In this document: in pieces, positions 35,089-46,620 of the stretch
How the letters are laid out: the number at the start of each line of letters is the position of its first letter
Position numbering within the stretch: the stretch's first letter is position 1
The notes under the pieces: model-generated
What the model saw: the letters and a program-made list of their open reading frames with translations, nothing else
The model's database searches: none
Told to the model about the DNA's origin: nothing
DNA from: Megaleporinus macrocephalus
Taxonomy: Eukaryota; Chordata; Actinopteri; Characiformes; Anostomidae
Direction of reading: 5' to 3'
Length of the DNA: 64,000 nucleotides
Assembly (NCBI GenBank): GCA_021613375.1
Contig: CM038709.1
Location: forward strand, 38,337,656-38,401,655
Translations under genes and position numbers: made by a program

Positions 35089-36504
35089 AAGAGACAACAA
35101 TAATATACGTTTTTGTTTTGCAATGCATGACCATAATGAGCCATTACAGCAAATTCAAGATTTTGTTAATGAAAACTTTTTCTTTTTCATCATCATTCAA
35201 ACTCAGAAGCTGCCATCTACATTGTGTGACAATTTTATGAATGGACCAATAGGAATGCCCCAAAATGGCCACAAGTTATAAACACTCAGTATTAGATTCG
35301 GAAATATTTTTATAAGGCAGCATAATTATAATCAATGGTCTGCATTGATGCACTGCAGTTCAGCAAGCTTGGAATCAATGTTTACATTGAATCCAGTTTG
35401 GTTTTAGATTAATTAATAAATGAATAATAGTAGATCAGTATGCCAGTATTTGTTTTTATTTACAGCAATAAAATGTTGAAAATGTATATTCAGTATTAAA
35501 AATAGTGTGAATTATGTTGTTGGCGTGTGCAAATTCAACATTTGACACAATCTGTATTTGAAAACAGCTTCATATTCATATAAAGCACATTCTGAATATA
35601 CAGCAGTTGCAGAGGTGAGATCAGAATTGACTTATTAGATTCTGTTTTCTGTTAAAATGAATTCTGCCCACATATCATACAGGTACACTGTACTCTTTTC
35701 ACTGTCACTGTCACACCAGCCAGACGTGACCGCAGACCTGCATGCGCTGTACTAGAACGCTTCAGAAGACCGTCAGAAAAATAAACAACAGAGCTGAAAG
35801 ATTACGGTACTCCGGTGGATCCGAGGCCATTTCACGCTGTATGTTTGACAAGTCCAGGGCTTTGACATTTCAGCCACAGTGGAGACCCAGATATGTCAAA
35901 AATGTATAGTATCTTAACTAAAAGGCCATTTTTTCCCTGTTAGGCTGGAGACTAGCAGGAATTCTCTCCACTGAGTGAGCATTAGGCTGCTGAAGGTGTT
36001 CTGCCGGACTGCCTGTCAGCTGGTGTCAACCGAAAGGCCCGCCGGGACTTGATGAAAGTGGTTTTCTGGACGAGGCGGCGACGTTGGTGTGACATGGAGG
36101 TCATTTAAGGAGGCATGAGGCGATGTCATGGAAATTTGCCCCAGAACGCTGACGCTCGCTGCCTTATTTTCTGACAACTGAAAGACTCAGCCGTTGGAAA
36201 GGGTCAGCCTGTATAACGGAACGAATACAGTAACACCTCATTTCATGGTGCAAAGCGATGTTTTAAGGACTACAATGAATATAGAGTAGTTCTAGTTTAA
36301 TGTGAAAATAATATTAGAGCATGTGCAGCTATACATGGAATTGCGTTACACTATTTGTTAAGTCATAATTACAAAATTTTAAAAAATCATAATAAATCTT
36401 ATTTCTGTGGCTCATTTTTGTGGCTCCAGAATCAGAACATGGATTTTTGCTATGCACTTAGGTGAAGGTAGGTGAAGGTCAAAGGAAAATAAATAAAAGC
36501 TACT
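35089..36504. other. Non-coding; candidate conserved element 35700-36220
   Basis: A family A fragment lies at about 35205-35280. The stretch 35700-36220 is unique and CpG-bearing (ggtggatccgaggccatttc, gctgtatgtttgacaagtcc), unlike its AT-rich surroundings, and may be a conserved regulatory block. No gene is supported. Confidence 0.35.
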
Positions 36505-36790
36505 GTCATGGTCTTTGTTTACGTTGGCCTGTCTATGCCATGTGGTCCTGTTAATGTTTGTCATGTGCTCCTTGTCTCCGCCCTCTTGTCTCCACCCCTC
36601 ACCTGCTCTGTGTTTAGACCTCCTTCTGTTTTCCAGGAGTCTCTTGTTTAGTGCTTCCATTTATACTCTCTGTGTGTTCCTTGTCGTTTTGTTGTCTGTC
36701 TTTGTTAACCATGTGCCGCTGTAATGCTTGTGCTCATGTTTGGTTTAGTTCTTGTTTTGTTAGTCTGGCTCCTCGTTTGATATTCTATGT
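36505..36790 (+). repeat. Family K pyrimidine-rich repeat, copy 2
   Basis: It follows 14038-14440: ctatgccatgtggtcctgtt, gctccttgtctccgccctct, acctgctctgtgtttagacc and ccaggagtctcttgtttagt. The stretch 38060-38310 has similar T/G-rich text and may be the far part of the same element, beyond two later insertions. Confidence 0.5.
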
Positions 36791-36879
36791 ATGTTAACTC
36801 AACCTGTAATTGTATCCGCAATCCTCGCCTGCAAAGTCATTACAGCTACAAAGAAAACGAGATTCCTAAAAACCACCTG

Positions 36880-37350
36880 GTAGACCCACCAACACTATCC
36901 CCACAAGATAAACATTACTTTCATCTTTAAGAGAGAGGAGAACATCAAGCTCCACTCTGGCGTCAGATCTGAAAATATCTATAGCTGTTTCTGTCCATCC
37001 TTCTACTGTGAGAAGACACCACAGTGCTATGGGTCTGAAAGGATGTGTATCTGTTCAAGAAGCTCCTCACTGAGAAAAAGAGATAAAGACACATCAAACG
37101 AAGAAGCTGCTGGTGTTCTCAGAACAGTGGACTGACCACCCTGGAGTACAGATCTCCTCAACATCACGGAATGCGCTTAATGTTATTTGGAAATGCTAAA
37201 CCTCTAAAGTTCTAAGGCTGAACTTTGGAGGTGTGACTATTAAAAGAACTGAAAATACAGCTGTAATAAAGGTAAAAAATATTGAAATATCTGATATTAT
37301 ATTTACTTGTTGAAGTTTTTTTTCCTCTGACTTTTGCACAGTGCTGTATG
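36880..37350 (-). repeat. Interspersed repeat family F, copy 1 (reverse)
   Basis: The reverse strand has cagcttcttcgtttgatgtg, gaacagatacacatcctttc, acagtagaaggatggacaga and gagcttgatgttctcctctc, as in copies at 42345-42802 and 60290-60600. The right edge, ctgacttttgcacagtgctg, matches the right edge of the plus-strand copy at 42802, consistent with inverted ends. Confidence 0.6.
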
Positions 37351-37454
37351 GAAGGTTGGCCCTCTGAGCCATCACACTGCACAGGTATATGATCTACTAA
37401 GTAATTCGTAGGCATCATTTTTTAGTCGGCCATCTTGTGTGTATATATACTACT

Positions 37455-38043
37455 ATATGCCTACTTGTCTACTAATCAGTAGTGAAATCAGTAGGCGAGT
37501 GCAGCTAGTATGTCTGAATACACAGTAGGTATCGAGTAGTAGGCGAACAGTACCCGGTGACCTACTGAATCGGCACCTGTAGGCGAACACAGCACACTGT
37601 GCTATCCCATGATTCACCTGGAGCCGCGGATGAATTCAAAGCGGAGGAAAAACCCGGTGAAAAGAGGAATGCTGGCTGTGTGTACAAAGCTACGGCTAGT
37701 AAAGTTAAAACAATGAAACAATGATTACATTCCTTCCGTTTCATCTTCTCTGAGCTACAGCTCGACACTGTCTAATCCATATTCAGATAAAAACGCAGAT
37801 CAGTGTCACAAAAAGATCTAAATCTGTCAGTAAACAGAGCTTTTAAATGAACAGCAGGACTTTCACGGTGGTGGTCTGACGTCTTGCGTCACAGGACGCT
37901 GGCAATATGGTGGACATAGTACGTCTGAGCTTGTGTGGCTACTAAAACTCACCTACTGAAACTAACTACTAGTCTGCCGCTCGAGCAGTACATACTGACT
38001 CTAATCTAGTACCTACTGACTAGTAGGCGATTTTGGACGCACC
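37455..38043 (-). mobile_element. MITE family L copy 2 (reverse of copy 1)
   Basis: The right end, read inward, is ggtgcgtccaaaatcgccta and the interior follows copy 1 in reverse (cgtcttgcgtcacaggacgc; ctatcccatgattcacctgg). The left terminus is degraded. It is inverted relative to the copy 4.6 kb upstream. Confidence 0.65.
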
Positions 38044-38320
38044 TCCTGTGATTGCACATGTTCCTTGCGAAGTCTTGTTTGGTTTTTCCCTACAATTCTG
38101 AGTGTTTGTAATTCTGATTTAGTTTTGTTGTTTGGATATTTTGCCTTTGTTCTTGACTATTCTTGTGGATTTACCCCTTTTGATTTGCTTGTTGTGGACT
38201 GCTCTTCTGGTGTTTTGACATTGGCTTGCTGTTTTCTACTCTGTATTGGAGATTAAACTTGCACTTGACTCTATACCTTGGTGTGAAGCACTTCATGACA
38301 CATTGTGTGATGCTGTGTCT

Positions 38321-38617
38321 GGGCAGCACGGTGGTGTAGTGGTCAGCACTGTCGCCTCACAGCAAGATGATCCAGATCGCTTCCCGGTCCGGGCCGTTCT
38401 GTGTGGATTATGCATGTTCTCCCTGTGCTTGAGTGAGTTTCCTCCGAGTACTTCAGTTTCCTCCCACAGTCCAAACACATGCATGTTAGGTTAATGGGTC
38501 ACTCTAAACTGCCCGTAGGTGTGAGTGTGTGTTGCCCTGGTATGCACAGGTATGTGGCAAGGGTTGTGTCAGGAAGGGCATCTGATGTAAAACACTTTTA
38601 GCATGCAAGTTGACTCA
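38321..38617 (+). mobile_element. DANA/mermaid-like SINE, copy 3
   Basis: The 5' part has gcacggtggtgtagtggtca (A box TGGTGTAGTGG), tcgcctcacagcaagatgat, a degraded B box, then ttctccctgtgcttgagtga, ctcccacagtccaaacacat and gtgtcaggaagggcatctga. The order matches the family. It runs straight into the 20-bp array at 38618. Confidence 0.8.
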
Positions 38618-39261
38618 CTGTGGTGGTGGTTAGTATGGTGGTGTAGTGGTTAGTACGGTGGTGTAGTGGTTAGTACGGTGGTGTAGTGGTTAGTATGGTG
38701 ATGTAGTGGTTAGTATGGTGGTGTAGTGGTTAGTACGGTGGTTAGTATGGTGGTGTAGTGGTTAGTATGGTGGTGTAGTGGTTAGTACGGTGGTGTAGTG
38801 GTTAGTACGGTGGTGTAGTGGTTAGTATGGTGGTGTAGTGGTTGGTACGGTGGTGTAGTGGTTAGCACGGTGGTGTAGTGGTTAGTACGGTGGTGTAGTG
38901 GTTAGTGCGGTTGTGTAATGGTTAGTATGGTGGTGTAGTGGTTAGTACGGTGGTGTAGTGGTTAGTACGGTGGTGTAGTGGTTAGTATGGTGATGTAGTG
39001 GTTAGTATGGTGGTGTAGTGGTTATTATGGTGGTGTAGTGGTTAGTGCGGTGGTGTAGTGGTTAGCACGGTGGTGTAGTGGTTAGTATGGTGGTGTAATG
39101 GTTAGTATGGTGGTGTAGTGGTTAGTATGGTGATGTAGTGGTTAGTATGGTGGTGTAGTGGTTAGTACGGTGGTTAGTATGGTGGTGTAGTGATTAGCAC
39201 GGTGGTGTAGTGGTTAGTACGGTGGTGTAGTGGTTAGTATGGTGGTGTAGTGGTTAGTATG
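38618..39261 (+). repeat. 20-bp minisatellite made of SINE A-box units, about 32 copies
   Basis: The unit ggtggtgtagtggttagtac repeats with few changes (tac/tat/cac at the last codon-sized position). Each unit carries TGGTGTAGTGG, which fits the pol III A-box consensus. The unit is identical in kind to the first 20 bp of the neighbouring DANA-like SINEs. The array ends where the SINE remnant at 39262 continues past its A box. Confidence 0.95.
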
Positions 39262-39422
39262 GTGGTGTAGTGTTTAGCACTGTCACCTTACAGCAAGATG
39301 ATCTGGGTTGGGTTCCTGGTCTGGGCCGTTCTATGTGGAGTGCACATGCATGTTAGGTTGATCGCTCACTCTAAATTGCCCATAGGTGGGATAAAACAGA
39401 AGATAATGGATGAATGGATGAT
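39262..39422 (+). mobile_element. DANA-like SINE, copy 4, internally deleted
   Basis: It continues from the array: tagtgtttagcactgtcacc, ttacagcaagatgatctggg, ggttgggttcctggtctggg, then a jump to catgcatgttaggttgatcg and the end ataaaacagaagataatgga with GATGAATGGATG. Confidence 0.75.
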
Positions 39423-40514
39423 ATAAACTGTTCAAACGGAAATATCACAGTTCTTCTCTTCAACAGCTAAGATGGAATAAAAACTCCACTCGCAAGTGAC
39501 ACTTTCAGCGATTAAATGTCTAAATTAATATTTAGTTTTTGAAGACTTTGACACTCATTTCAAATTCATTTCGGACTTCTTTTGACTCACCAGCCAATTC
39601 ACGAAAGTGTAAAAGTGTATGTAAGTATCCTTCTTCAAATGATCAGAGTGGATCGCTTTAATGGCAACTCTTTAAAGCATTAATAGCAATTACGACACTC
39701 ATTTTCCTGCGGACGGGATTTTAAAGACACACTTCTCTTTAGTGAGGTCATTTCAGTCACTTTCATACCTTTCTAACATGACTGCCTTTTAGTCATCAGA
39801 TTTAATGAGCTCACACTGTACCTGCAAATTTAAGGTTTGGCTTGGTGGTAATGAGACGGGAAGCTTTTCTGGCTCTTCTGACTTTGTAAATGGGTCAATG
39901 ACAAATACGTTTTTTTTTTTTTAATGACATTTAACAAAATGTAATATCAAGCACATGATGTGCATTTGTAATAATGTACATGCATATTTATATTTTTTGA
40001 GGATTTTATATCCTAATGCATTCAGTGTTAGAAGATTTTAATTGCTTGTTTCAGTTATTAATGCTGTTCTGGTCTGGTTGCGGCATTTGACTTTCTGGTC
40101 ATGCCGCCTGAGACTAATTTCAATTTAATCAGGCATCTAATCAGACATCCACAGAAACCTTTCTCCTTGAACTTGAGTTTATACTTACATTGCTACCAAT
40201 GTATAAACATTATTATAAAAATGATTTTATAACAAAAAAAAACCCAAAAGGTTTTGTTTGAGGGGAAAAACTGAAAATCACTTAAATATCATATTGTTTT
40301 ACTTAATTTGTGACAGGGCTACTGACATTGAAACTGCATTATGAAGGTCACTTAGGGTCTTCTTTATGATGCACCACCCTGAGCCCTCGTTGATAATAGC
40401 AGGTCAAAATAAAAGTACTTTGTTTTTAGTGGCATCGCCTGACATTTGAGGATCTAAGACTTCTTCAGTAAGTAGGTGCTACTACTAATATTACTACTAC
40501 TAATAATATTAATA
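39423..40514. other. Non-coding; candidate conserved element 39590-39870
   Basis: No gene. The stretch 39590-39870 is unique, with tttaatggcaactctttaaa and atagcaattacgacactcat, and could be a conserved element. The rest is AT-rich. Confidence 0.3.
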
Positions 40515-41000
40515 ACTGAAGGAAACACAGGTTGTGCATAAACGACAAATAGCAGAGTGTGGGTCAGTATGTTGGTGGATTAGAGGCTGGGGATCTGCCC
40601 TGAGTGAGTACATGCAGTTTGGAGGCTGTAGGTTAAATAAAACCTTGAGGTTTGGGCCTGATCGAAAATTAATGGGACTCAATGGGGAAAAAAGAAGCAT
40701 AGAATAAAAACAGACGAGTGCAGGTCAAACCAGTAATTAATTTGTGGTCAGGGGTCTGCCCTCAATCAGTGTATGCAAAACGGTGTCTGTCGGTTGAGCA
40801 GAAGTTCAGTTGATTGGCGTGCACTTTTCCATCCTATTCATTTTCTATGGGAAAAACTTCCAGAAAAATCTGTTGTTTTCTGGATTCCATGCATTTGGTT
40901 AAAAAGATGTACACAAGCCCAAATCACACAATTATTCTGGACAATCTGGAGTTGGAACGGAGTGCTTTCATCAGCAATAGAGTCTTAATTAGCCGAAGAC
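40515..41000 (+). repeat. Unclassified interspersed repeat, family D copy 2
   Basis: It matches 34255-34700 in order and orientation: gagtacatgcagtttggagg, ggtctgccctcaatcagtgt, gtctgtcggttgagcagaag and acacaagcccaaatcacaca. It retains an extra segment (ttctatgggaaaaacttcca) missing in copy 1. Confidence 0.65.
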
Positions 41001-41509
41001 GAAGTTCAAATTTATTTTAGTAGGATGTTAAAGTTTGAATTAAATGGCAAGTTAAGGTGATACATTTTAATTAAAGTTACTAGATAACTGAACTATGCCC
41101 CGATTACACCTACCACCTATATATACCCCCATTCTTACTCCACCACCGTGTTGAACAACACCCACCACCTCCCCATCTCCTCCCCTATTTCAATTTTAAG
41201 GCCAACCCAGGGTGGGGTAAGGCTCTGTCATGCACAAGCACCAAAGTCACCTAGAACTCCAGTCCAAGCCTTCTGAGTTTGCCCCCCCTTGGCTCACTTG
41301 GAGCGTGGTCCATGCTAGCAAAATGTTTATTAAAACTGAGCACTGATCCTGAATGTCTAATAATGATTGGAATTGAGTTCCACAGTTTAGAAGCAGAATA
41401 ACACCTTGTGTATTTTATGGAAGGAGTTTGCAGAAGGTCAGTATTTGCAGATCTAAGATCTCGAGTTGGAACATAAACAGAGAGACATTCTGTAATGTAA
41501 GCAGGTTCT
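41001..41509. other. Non-coding stretch
   Basis: No gene. The run from 41340 to 41500 (gagttccacagtttagaagc, atctaagatctcgagttgga) and the text after 42070 (gggctttatggactaatagc) resemble parts of one fish repeat split by the element at 41510-42069. Confidence 0.35.
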
Positions 41510-42069
41510 ACCCAGCTGGTATTTCAATGTTGAATCACCGTTAATGTGATGGTTGAATTAACGTTGGATTTGGTGTTGATTTTGAAAAAGTAAATCAACA
41601 TTAATATGGCATTTTTTTTAAAAGAAAAAAATACTTTAATTTTATTTACTCCAACTTGTTATACTTTATATATTTTGTGTATATTTTTTTATTTATTTTT
41701 GTTATCTTTATATACTGGTAAATGGAGGAGCAGCAAAGTAAGAATTTCATTGTACAGTGTAACTGTCTGTTTCTGCTGTGCATATGACAATAAAACTCTT
41801 GAATCTTGAATCTTAAATGTTGTTTCAACGTCTGTCTTTCAACCTTGAATAAACCTCAAAATTGAAAAAAACCTCTATGCTATAATGAAAAATTAACAAC
41901 TTCTTTTTTTATTCTCTCTGTATATGATTAAATGTAATGAAGTGCTTCAATAGCTAGAACGTTGAACACATAAAATTTCAACATTAAATGTTGTTTTAAC
42001 ATTGAAACAAAAACAGACATAATTTCAACCATATTTAAATGTTGAAGATCGGTTGTGTGCCAGCTGGGT
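41510..42069. mobile_element. Palindromic MITE (acccagctgg ends) with a retroposon inside
   Basis: The ends are perfect inverted 10-mers, acccagctgg and ccagctgggt. Both arms are made of ttgaa/caacatt words (ttcaatgttgaatcaccgtt; tttaaatgttgaagatcggt), typical of a fish MITE. The arms are split by about 160 bp of retroposon tail (41640-41815). Confidence 0.7.
41640..41815 (+). mobile_element. LINE tail ending in CTTGAAT repeats
   Basis: gtaagaatttcattgtacag, tgtaactgtctgtttctgct and atatgacaataaaactcttg end in two CTTGAAT units. This is a familiar 5'-truncated LINE tail in fishes. It lies wholly within the MITE. Confidence 0.65.
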
Positions 42070-42344
42070 AAATTATTTAGGGCTTTATGGACTAATAGCA
42101 GAACTTTAAACTCTATGCTAAAACATACAGCTGCAGTATGTCTATTAGTATAGTAATAATATAACTATTTCATTTAGTATTTTTTAACCTTTTATATTGT
42201 TTAATTATTTAACATATATGGTTGATTCACTTTTAATGAATTTTATTTTCATATAAATTCACTGAACAATGTTTCACATAAAAGATTTAATACAATAGCA
42301 GTTTGTTTGAGTTCAGTCTTAGAAGTGTGTTTAGCATTTTCTGC
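42070..42344. other. AT-rich non-coding stretch
   Basis: No recognisable gene or element. Confidence 0.4.
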
Positions 42345-42802
42345 ACCTCACCATCTAAATAACCCCAAACACATTCAGTGGTGCTGAGGTCTGGACTCTG
42401 AGGTGGTTAGTTCATTGTTCTGAGACCAGCAGCAGCTTCTTTTATTTTGCTGTGTCTGTATCTTTTTCTCGGTAAGGAACTTATTGAACAGCTACATATC
42501 TTTTCAGACCCCGTGGCATTAAAGTAAGTGTCTTCTCATAGTGGAAGGATGGACAGAAGCACCTGTGGATGTTCTCAGAGATTATGCAGTGGAGGAGCTT
42601 GATGTTCTCCTTTTTCTTAAAGCTTTAAGTGCTGTTTATCTGATAGGGACAGTTTTGGTGGTTTTCCAGGTGTTTGTTAGGAACCCCAGTTTCTTTCTTC
42701 TTCTAGGCAAGTGGATTATTTTATAACTCATTAAATTTGCCATTTTGAGCAGAGATAAAGTAAAGAAAGGGTGGTCTCTGACTTTTGCACAGCACTCTAC
42801 TG
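42345..42802 (+). repeat. Interspersed repeat family F, copy 2
   Basis: cattcagtggtgctgaggtc, tggactctgaggtggttagt, gcttgatgttctcctttttc and gctgtttatctgatagggac are shared with 60290-60600. It ends ctctgacttttgcacagcac. A 61-codon frame within it has no recognisable domain. Confidence 0.6.
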
Positions 42803-43966
42803 TAAGTGAAAGCGTCCTGGGTGGTCTAAGAAGGAATGAATTGTGTCGGTACAGTGACGTGTGCGTGGAATGCATCCTGTCTTTTAAAGCACTGTTTACT
42901 TAAGGAAGTATTTCTTTTCTGAACCAAATCCTTCTCCGGATTTCCAGAGCAGGTTTCTTTGTGCTCAACTACTATGCATGACTTGTTGAGGAGATGATTA
43001 TCTGGCTGTTTAGGAAGACTCTGTCAGCACCACCAACAGCCCTAAAAGCCATTCTCACTGCCATTTACCTTCTTATAAAAAAAGAAAACCGATGTTCCAG
43101 TATGTGGACTAATTATACAGCACTATACTAAATTTGCATAACTCAACAGGAAAAAATCAATAACAGCCCCAGATTTTACTAACAGATAAGCTGAGCTCAG
43201 ACAGACGATTATGATAATAAAATCAAACACCTATAGTATTCATCAAGGATGCACCAATACCACTGGATACCTGATTTATAAGTATAGATTGATACTGCAT
43301 ACTAATACTGACCTAACCTAACTGACCCATGAGTCCTGATATTCAGTTTTGTCTGACTTGGTTAAAGGAATGGACTGTGAGTCCACGTTACTGAGTCATA
43401 CAGCTGACTAATGAAAGTACTTTATTATTCACTATTATTCTATAATCTGCCTTATTTGGTTCACCAGGAAACAGTGGAACATACAGAATGTAAGACTAAT
43501 TCACAGAGAATAAACTGCTTCACTTGGTCAACACTTCATTCACATTCAGTAGAAACACCACCCACTATCACAAAAAGACTCACTTGGGGACAATATTATA
43601 TTTAAAACGCTGTTATTTTTTGTTAAATATTCAAACAATATTAATACAGTAAGTAGTGCTTTTACATATAAATCAGTTTGTTTTTTAATTTAATTCTTTC
43701 CAAGCTTCTCTCTGTGGAAACAACTAGAATTATTTACAGTTCTCATCTAATACCTGCTTCGACTGCTCAGTACTTCATTAAGCTAAATCAAGATTGCTGC
43801 TGAAGGAGCTGAATACACTCATACAATGTCTGGAGTGTCCAGGAGGAATCTGGACCTACACTTTCTTTCAGTTCTGTCTTCAAACTTCAAAAGATATCAT
43901 CTAAACAGTAAGCTTCGGTGCCTTAAACTTTTGCCCAGTGCTGGCACTAGCACATCAACTACTCTT

Positions 43967-43997
<31 letters not shown>

Positions 43998-44819
43998 TTA
44001 TTATTATTATTATTATTATTATACTAGTAGCAGTAGTAGTTTTCCTTTGTAATGACAGAAGATTGAAGATAGTGTATATGAGTGTATTTAATAAATTATG
44101 TTTTGGTTTAGATGAAAACCTTTCTGTAGTTAATATGCATACACAGGGAAAAAAACAGAAGAAAAATAAGAGGCACTTTTTTCTCTGCATTTTTTCAGCA
44201 ACCCCCCTTGAAGAAGACCACCTGGCTAGTGGCCCTCCAGTTGAGACACTGCTTTGGTTTTTTCAAATATTTTATTTTAAACATATATATATAATTTAAT
44301 ATATACATGTTATGTATATAATGTATATATTAGTGTGTTTTGTAGTGTTTACTGTTGTTGAAATGTGATGCATTTTGAAAAGCATATTGGCTTTTTATGG
44401 CATTGTTGTTGTAGTTATAGTAGCCATAAAAATAAAGCATTGTCCACTCGTTTCCGCCTTCAGTTCTAATACCCGCTGGATAATGTATTCTAAAGGCTGA
44501 GAAAAGATGTAAGTACAGTGGTGGTCATGTCTTAATGGTCATTGCACTTTGTGACTGGAACCTTTTCCAATGAGCTCCAAAGAGCATTGACTTGAGTGAT
44601 GATTCCTCAGAGAGCAGCTTCACTCATGCAGAGAGAGAAGAAAAAAAAACAGAACATAGAGGAGGAGCTCTCAGCAGATGCATGACTGAGAAGACATCAT
44701 CACAAGCTTTATAGGTTCTCCGATACACTTCACGTACTGAAAAACTGTGGTACCAGCCATGGGTCCACTAACCTCACATTCAGGTTGTTTTATTAAAATA
44801 TTTTCTCAACGCCTCCATT
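42803..44819. other. Non-coding; microsatellite at 43963; candidate conserved stretch 42880-43080
   Basis: The stretch 43245-43320 (ggatgcaccaataccactgg) is a fragment of a fish MITE. The stretch 43600-43690 shares aagtagtgcttttac with 13400. The stretch 42880-43080 is unique. A 157-codon frame crosses the trinucleotide repeats and is not supported. Confidence 0.35.
43963..44021. repeat. Compound (CTT)n(ATT)n microsatellite
   Basis: About 11 CTT units merge into about 9 ATT units. Confidence 0.95.
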
Positions 44820-45317
44820 TTTTATCAGCTCCATTTACCATAGAGGAGCACTTTGTAGTTCTACACTTACAGACTGTAGTCCATCTGTTTCTCTGTATAC
44901 TTTGTAACCCTGTTCTTCAATGGTGAGGACCACCACAGAGCAGATATTATTTGGGTGGTGGTATGAGTGGATCAGACACAGCAGTGCTACTGGAGTGTTT
45001 AACACACTATTAGACACTTCTACCTTGCTGGTCCACCTTGTGGGTGTAAAATCCGAGATGATAGCTCATCTGTTGCTGTACAGTTAGTGTTCCTCTAGTC
45101 CTTCATTAGTGGTCACAGGTTGCTGCCCACAGGGATAGATAGTTTTGGTTGGTGAACGATTCTCAGTCCAGCAGCGACACTGAGGGGTTACTACTCCCGC
45201 ATCACTGCTGTGTTTGATCCACTCATACCAGTGCAACAGACACTACCAACACCATCACCTGGTCAGTGTCACTGCAGTGCTGGGAATGATCCACCACTCA
45301 GATAATACCGGGCGGTA
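44820..45317 (-). mobile_element. MITE family B copy 2, cut by a Tc1 element
   Basis: Family B words occur in both orientations, as expected of a palindromic element: gagtggatcagacacagcag, ctgctgtgtttgatccactc and cgattctcagtccagcagcg. It stops at cgggcggTA, exactly where a Tc1 terminus begins. No continuation was found after the Tc1 remnant. Confidence 0.7.
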
Positions 45318-46620
45318 TACAGGTGCTGGTCATAAAATTAGCATATCATGAAAAAGTAAATTTAAAAAGTGAAACTTGTATATTCATTCCTTACACACAA
45401 ACTGATACATTTCAAATGTTATTTATTTTAATTTTGATGATTATAACTGACAACTAATGAAAAATCCCAAATTCAGTATCTCAAAAAATTAGAATATTGT
45501 GAAAAGGTTCAATATTAAAGCCACCTGGTGCCACACTCTAATTAGCTAATTAACTCAAAACACCTGCAAAGGCCTTCAAATGGTCTCTCAGTCCAGTTCT
45601 GTAGGCTACACAATCATGGGGAAGACTGCTGACTTGACTGTAGTCCAGAAGATGACCACTGACACCTTGCACGAGGAGGGCAAGACACAAAAGGTCATTG
45701 CTAAAGAGGCTGGCTGTTCACAGAGCTCTGTGTCCAAGCACATTAATAGAGCGGCGAAGGGAAGGAAAAGATGTAGAAAAAGTGTATGAGCAACTGGGAT
45801 AACTGCACCCTGGAGAGGATTGTGAAACAAAACCCATTCAGAAATGTGGGGGAGATTCACAAAGAGTGGACTGCAGCTGGAGTCAGTGCTTTAAGAACCA
45901 CTACGCACAGACGTATGCAAGACATGGGTTTCAGCTGTCGCATTCCTTGTGTCAAGCCACTCTTGAACAAGAGACAGCGACAGAGGCGTCTCGCCTGGGC
46001 TAAACACAAAAAGGACTGGACTGCTGCTGAGTGGTCCAAAGTTATGTTGTCTGATGAACTTAAATTTTGCATTTCCTTTGAAAATCAAGGTCCCAGAGTC
46101 TAGAGGAAGAGAGGAGAGGAACATAATTCACATTGCCTGAGGTCCAGTCTAAAGTTTCCACAGTCAGCGATGGTTTGGGGTGCTATGTTATCTGCTGGGG
46201 TTGGTCCATTGTGTTTATCTGAGGTCCCAGGTCAACGCAGCCATCTACCAGGAAATGTTTGAGCATTTCATGCTTCCTCCTGCTGACCAACTTTATGGAG
46301 ATGCAGATTTCATTTTCCAACAGGACCTGGCACCTGCATACAGTGCCAAAGCGACCAGTACCTGGTTTAAGGACCATGGCATCCCTGTTCTTAACTGGTC
46401 AGCAAACTCACCCGACCGTAACCCCAGAGAAAATCTATAGGGTATTATGAAAAGGAAGCTGCGATAAGCCAGACCCAACAATTCAGAAGAGCTGAGGGCC
46501 ACTATCAGAGCAACCTGGGCTCTCATAACACCTGAGCAGTGCAACAGACTGATCGACTCCATGCTACGCCACATTGCTGCAGTAATCCAGGCCAAAGGAG
46601 CCCCAGCTAAATATTAAGAG
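45318..46620 (+). mobile_element. Tc1-like transposon, right end lost
   Basis: The left terminus reads tacaggtgctggtcataaaa, a known fish Tc1 end, preceded by the expected TA (45316-45317). The transposase relic follows at 45616-46617. The mirrored right terminus is not found downstream; only vaguely similar text (catacttttcatgttcatat) is there. It is therefore an immobile copy. Confidence 0.85.
45616..46617 (+). pseudogene. Tc1-like DDE transposase pseudogene
   Basis: The start MGKTADLTVVQ is followed by a paired-type helix-turn-helix (KTQKVIAKEAGCSQSSVSKH), a second DNA-binding part (CTLERIVKQNPF) and the DDE core. Catalytic candidates are all present: Asp in MLSDELKF (46053), Asp in FQQDLAP (46324) and Glu in NPRENL (46429), which gives DD34E spacing. 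Lesions include a frameshift near 45780, a TGG-to-TAG type stop at 46101, a second frameshift near 46200, a stop at 46438 where the family has Trp, and a stop at 46465. The final frame ends GAPAKY at 46617. It is a typical decayed fish Tc1 gene that cannot make active enzyme. Confidence 0.92.

Noticed and set aside
38321..38400. Functional tRNA gene
   Set aside because: There is an A box and a degraded B box, but the body continues as a DANA-like SINE and no cloverleaf can be formed from the visible sequence.
38618..39261. CRISPR-like regular repeat
   Set aside because: The units are directly adjacent, with no unique spacers. They equal the 5' end of a SINE in a vertebrate sequence, so this is a minisatellite.
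43826..44299. 157-codon frame with Leu and Ile runs
   Set aside because: The runs are the CTT/ATT microsatellite. The rest has no recognised similarity.
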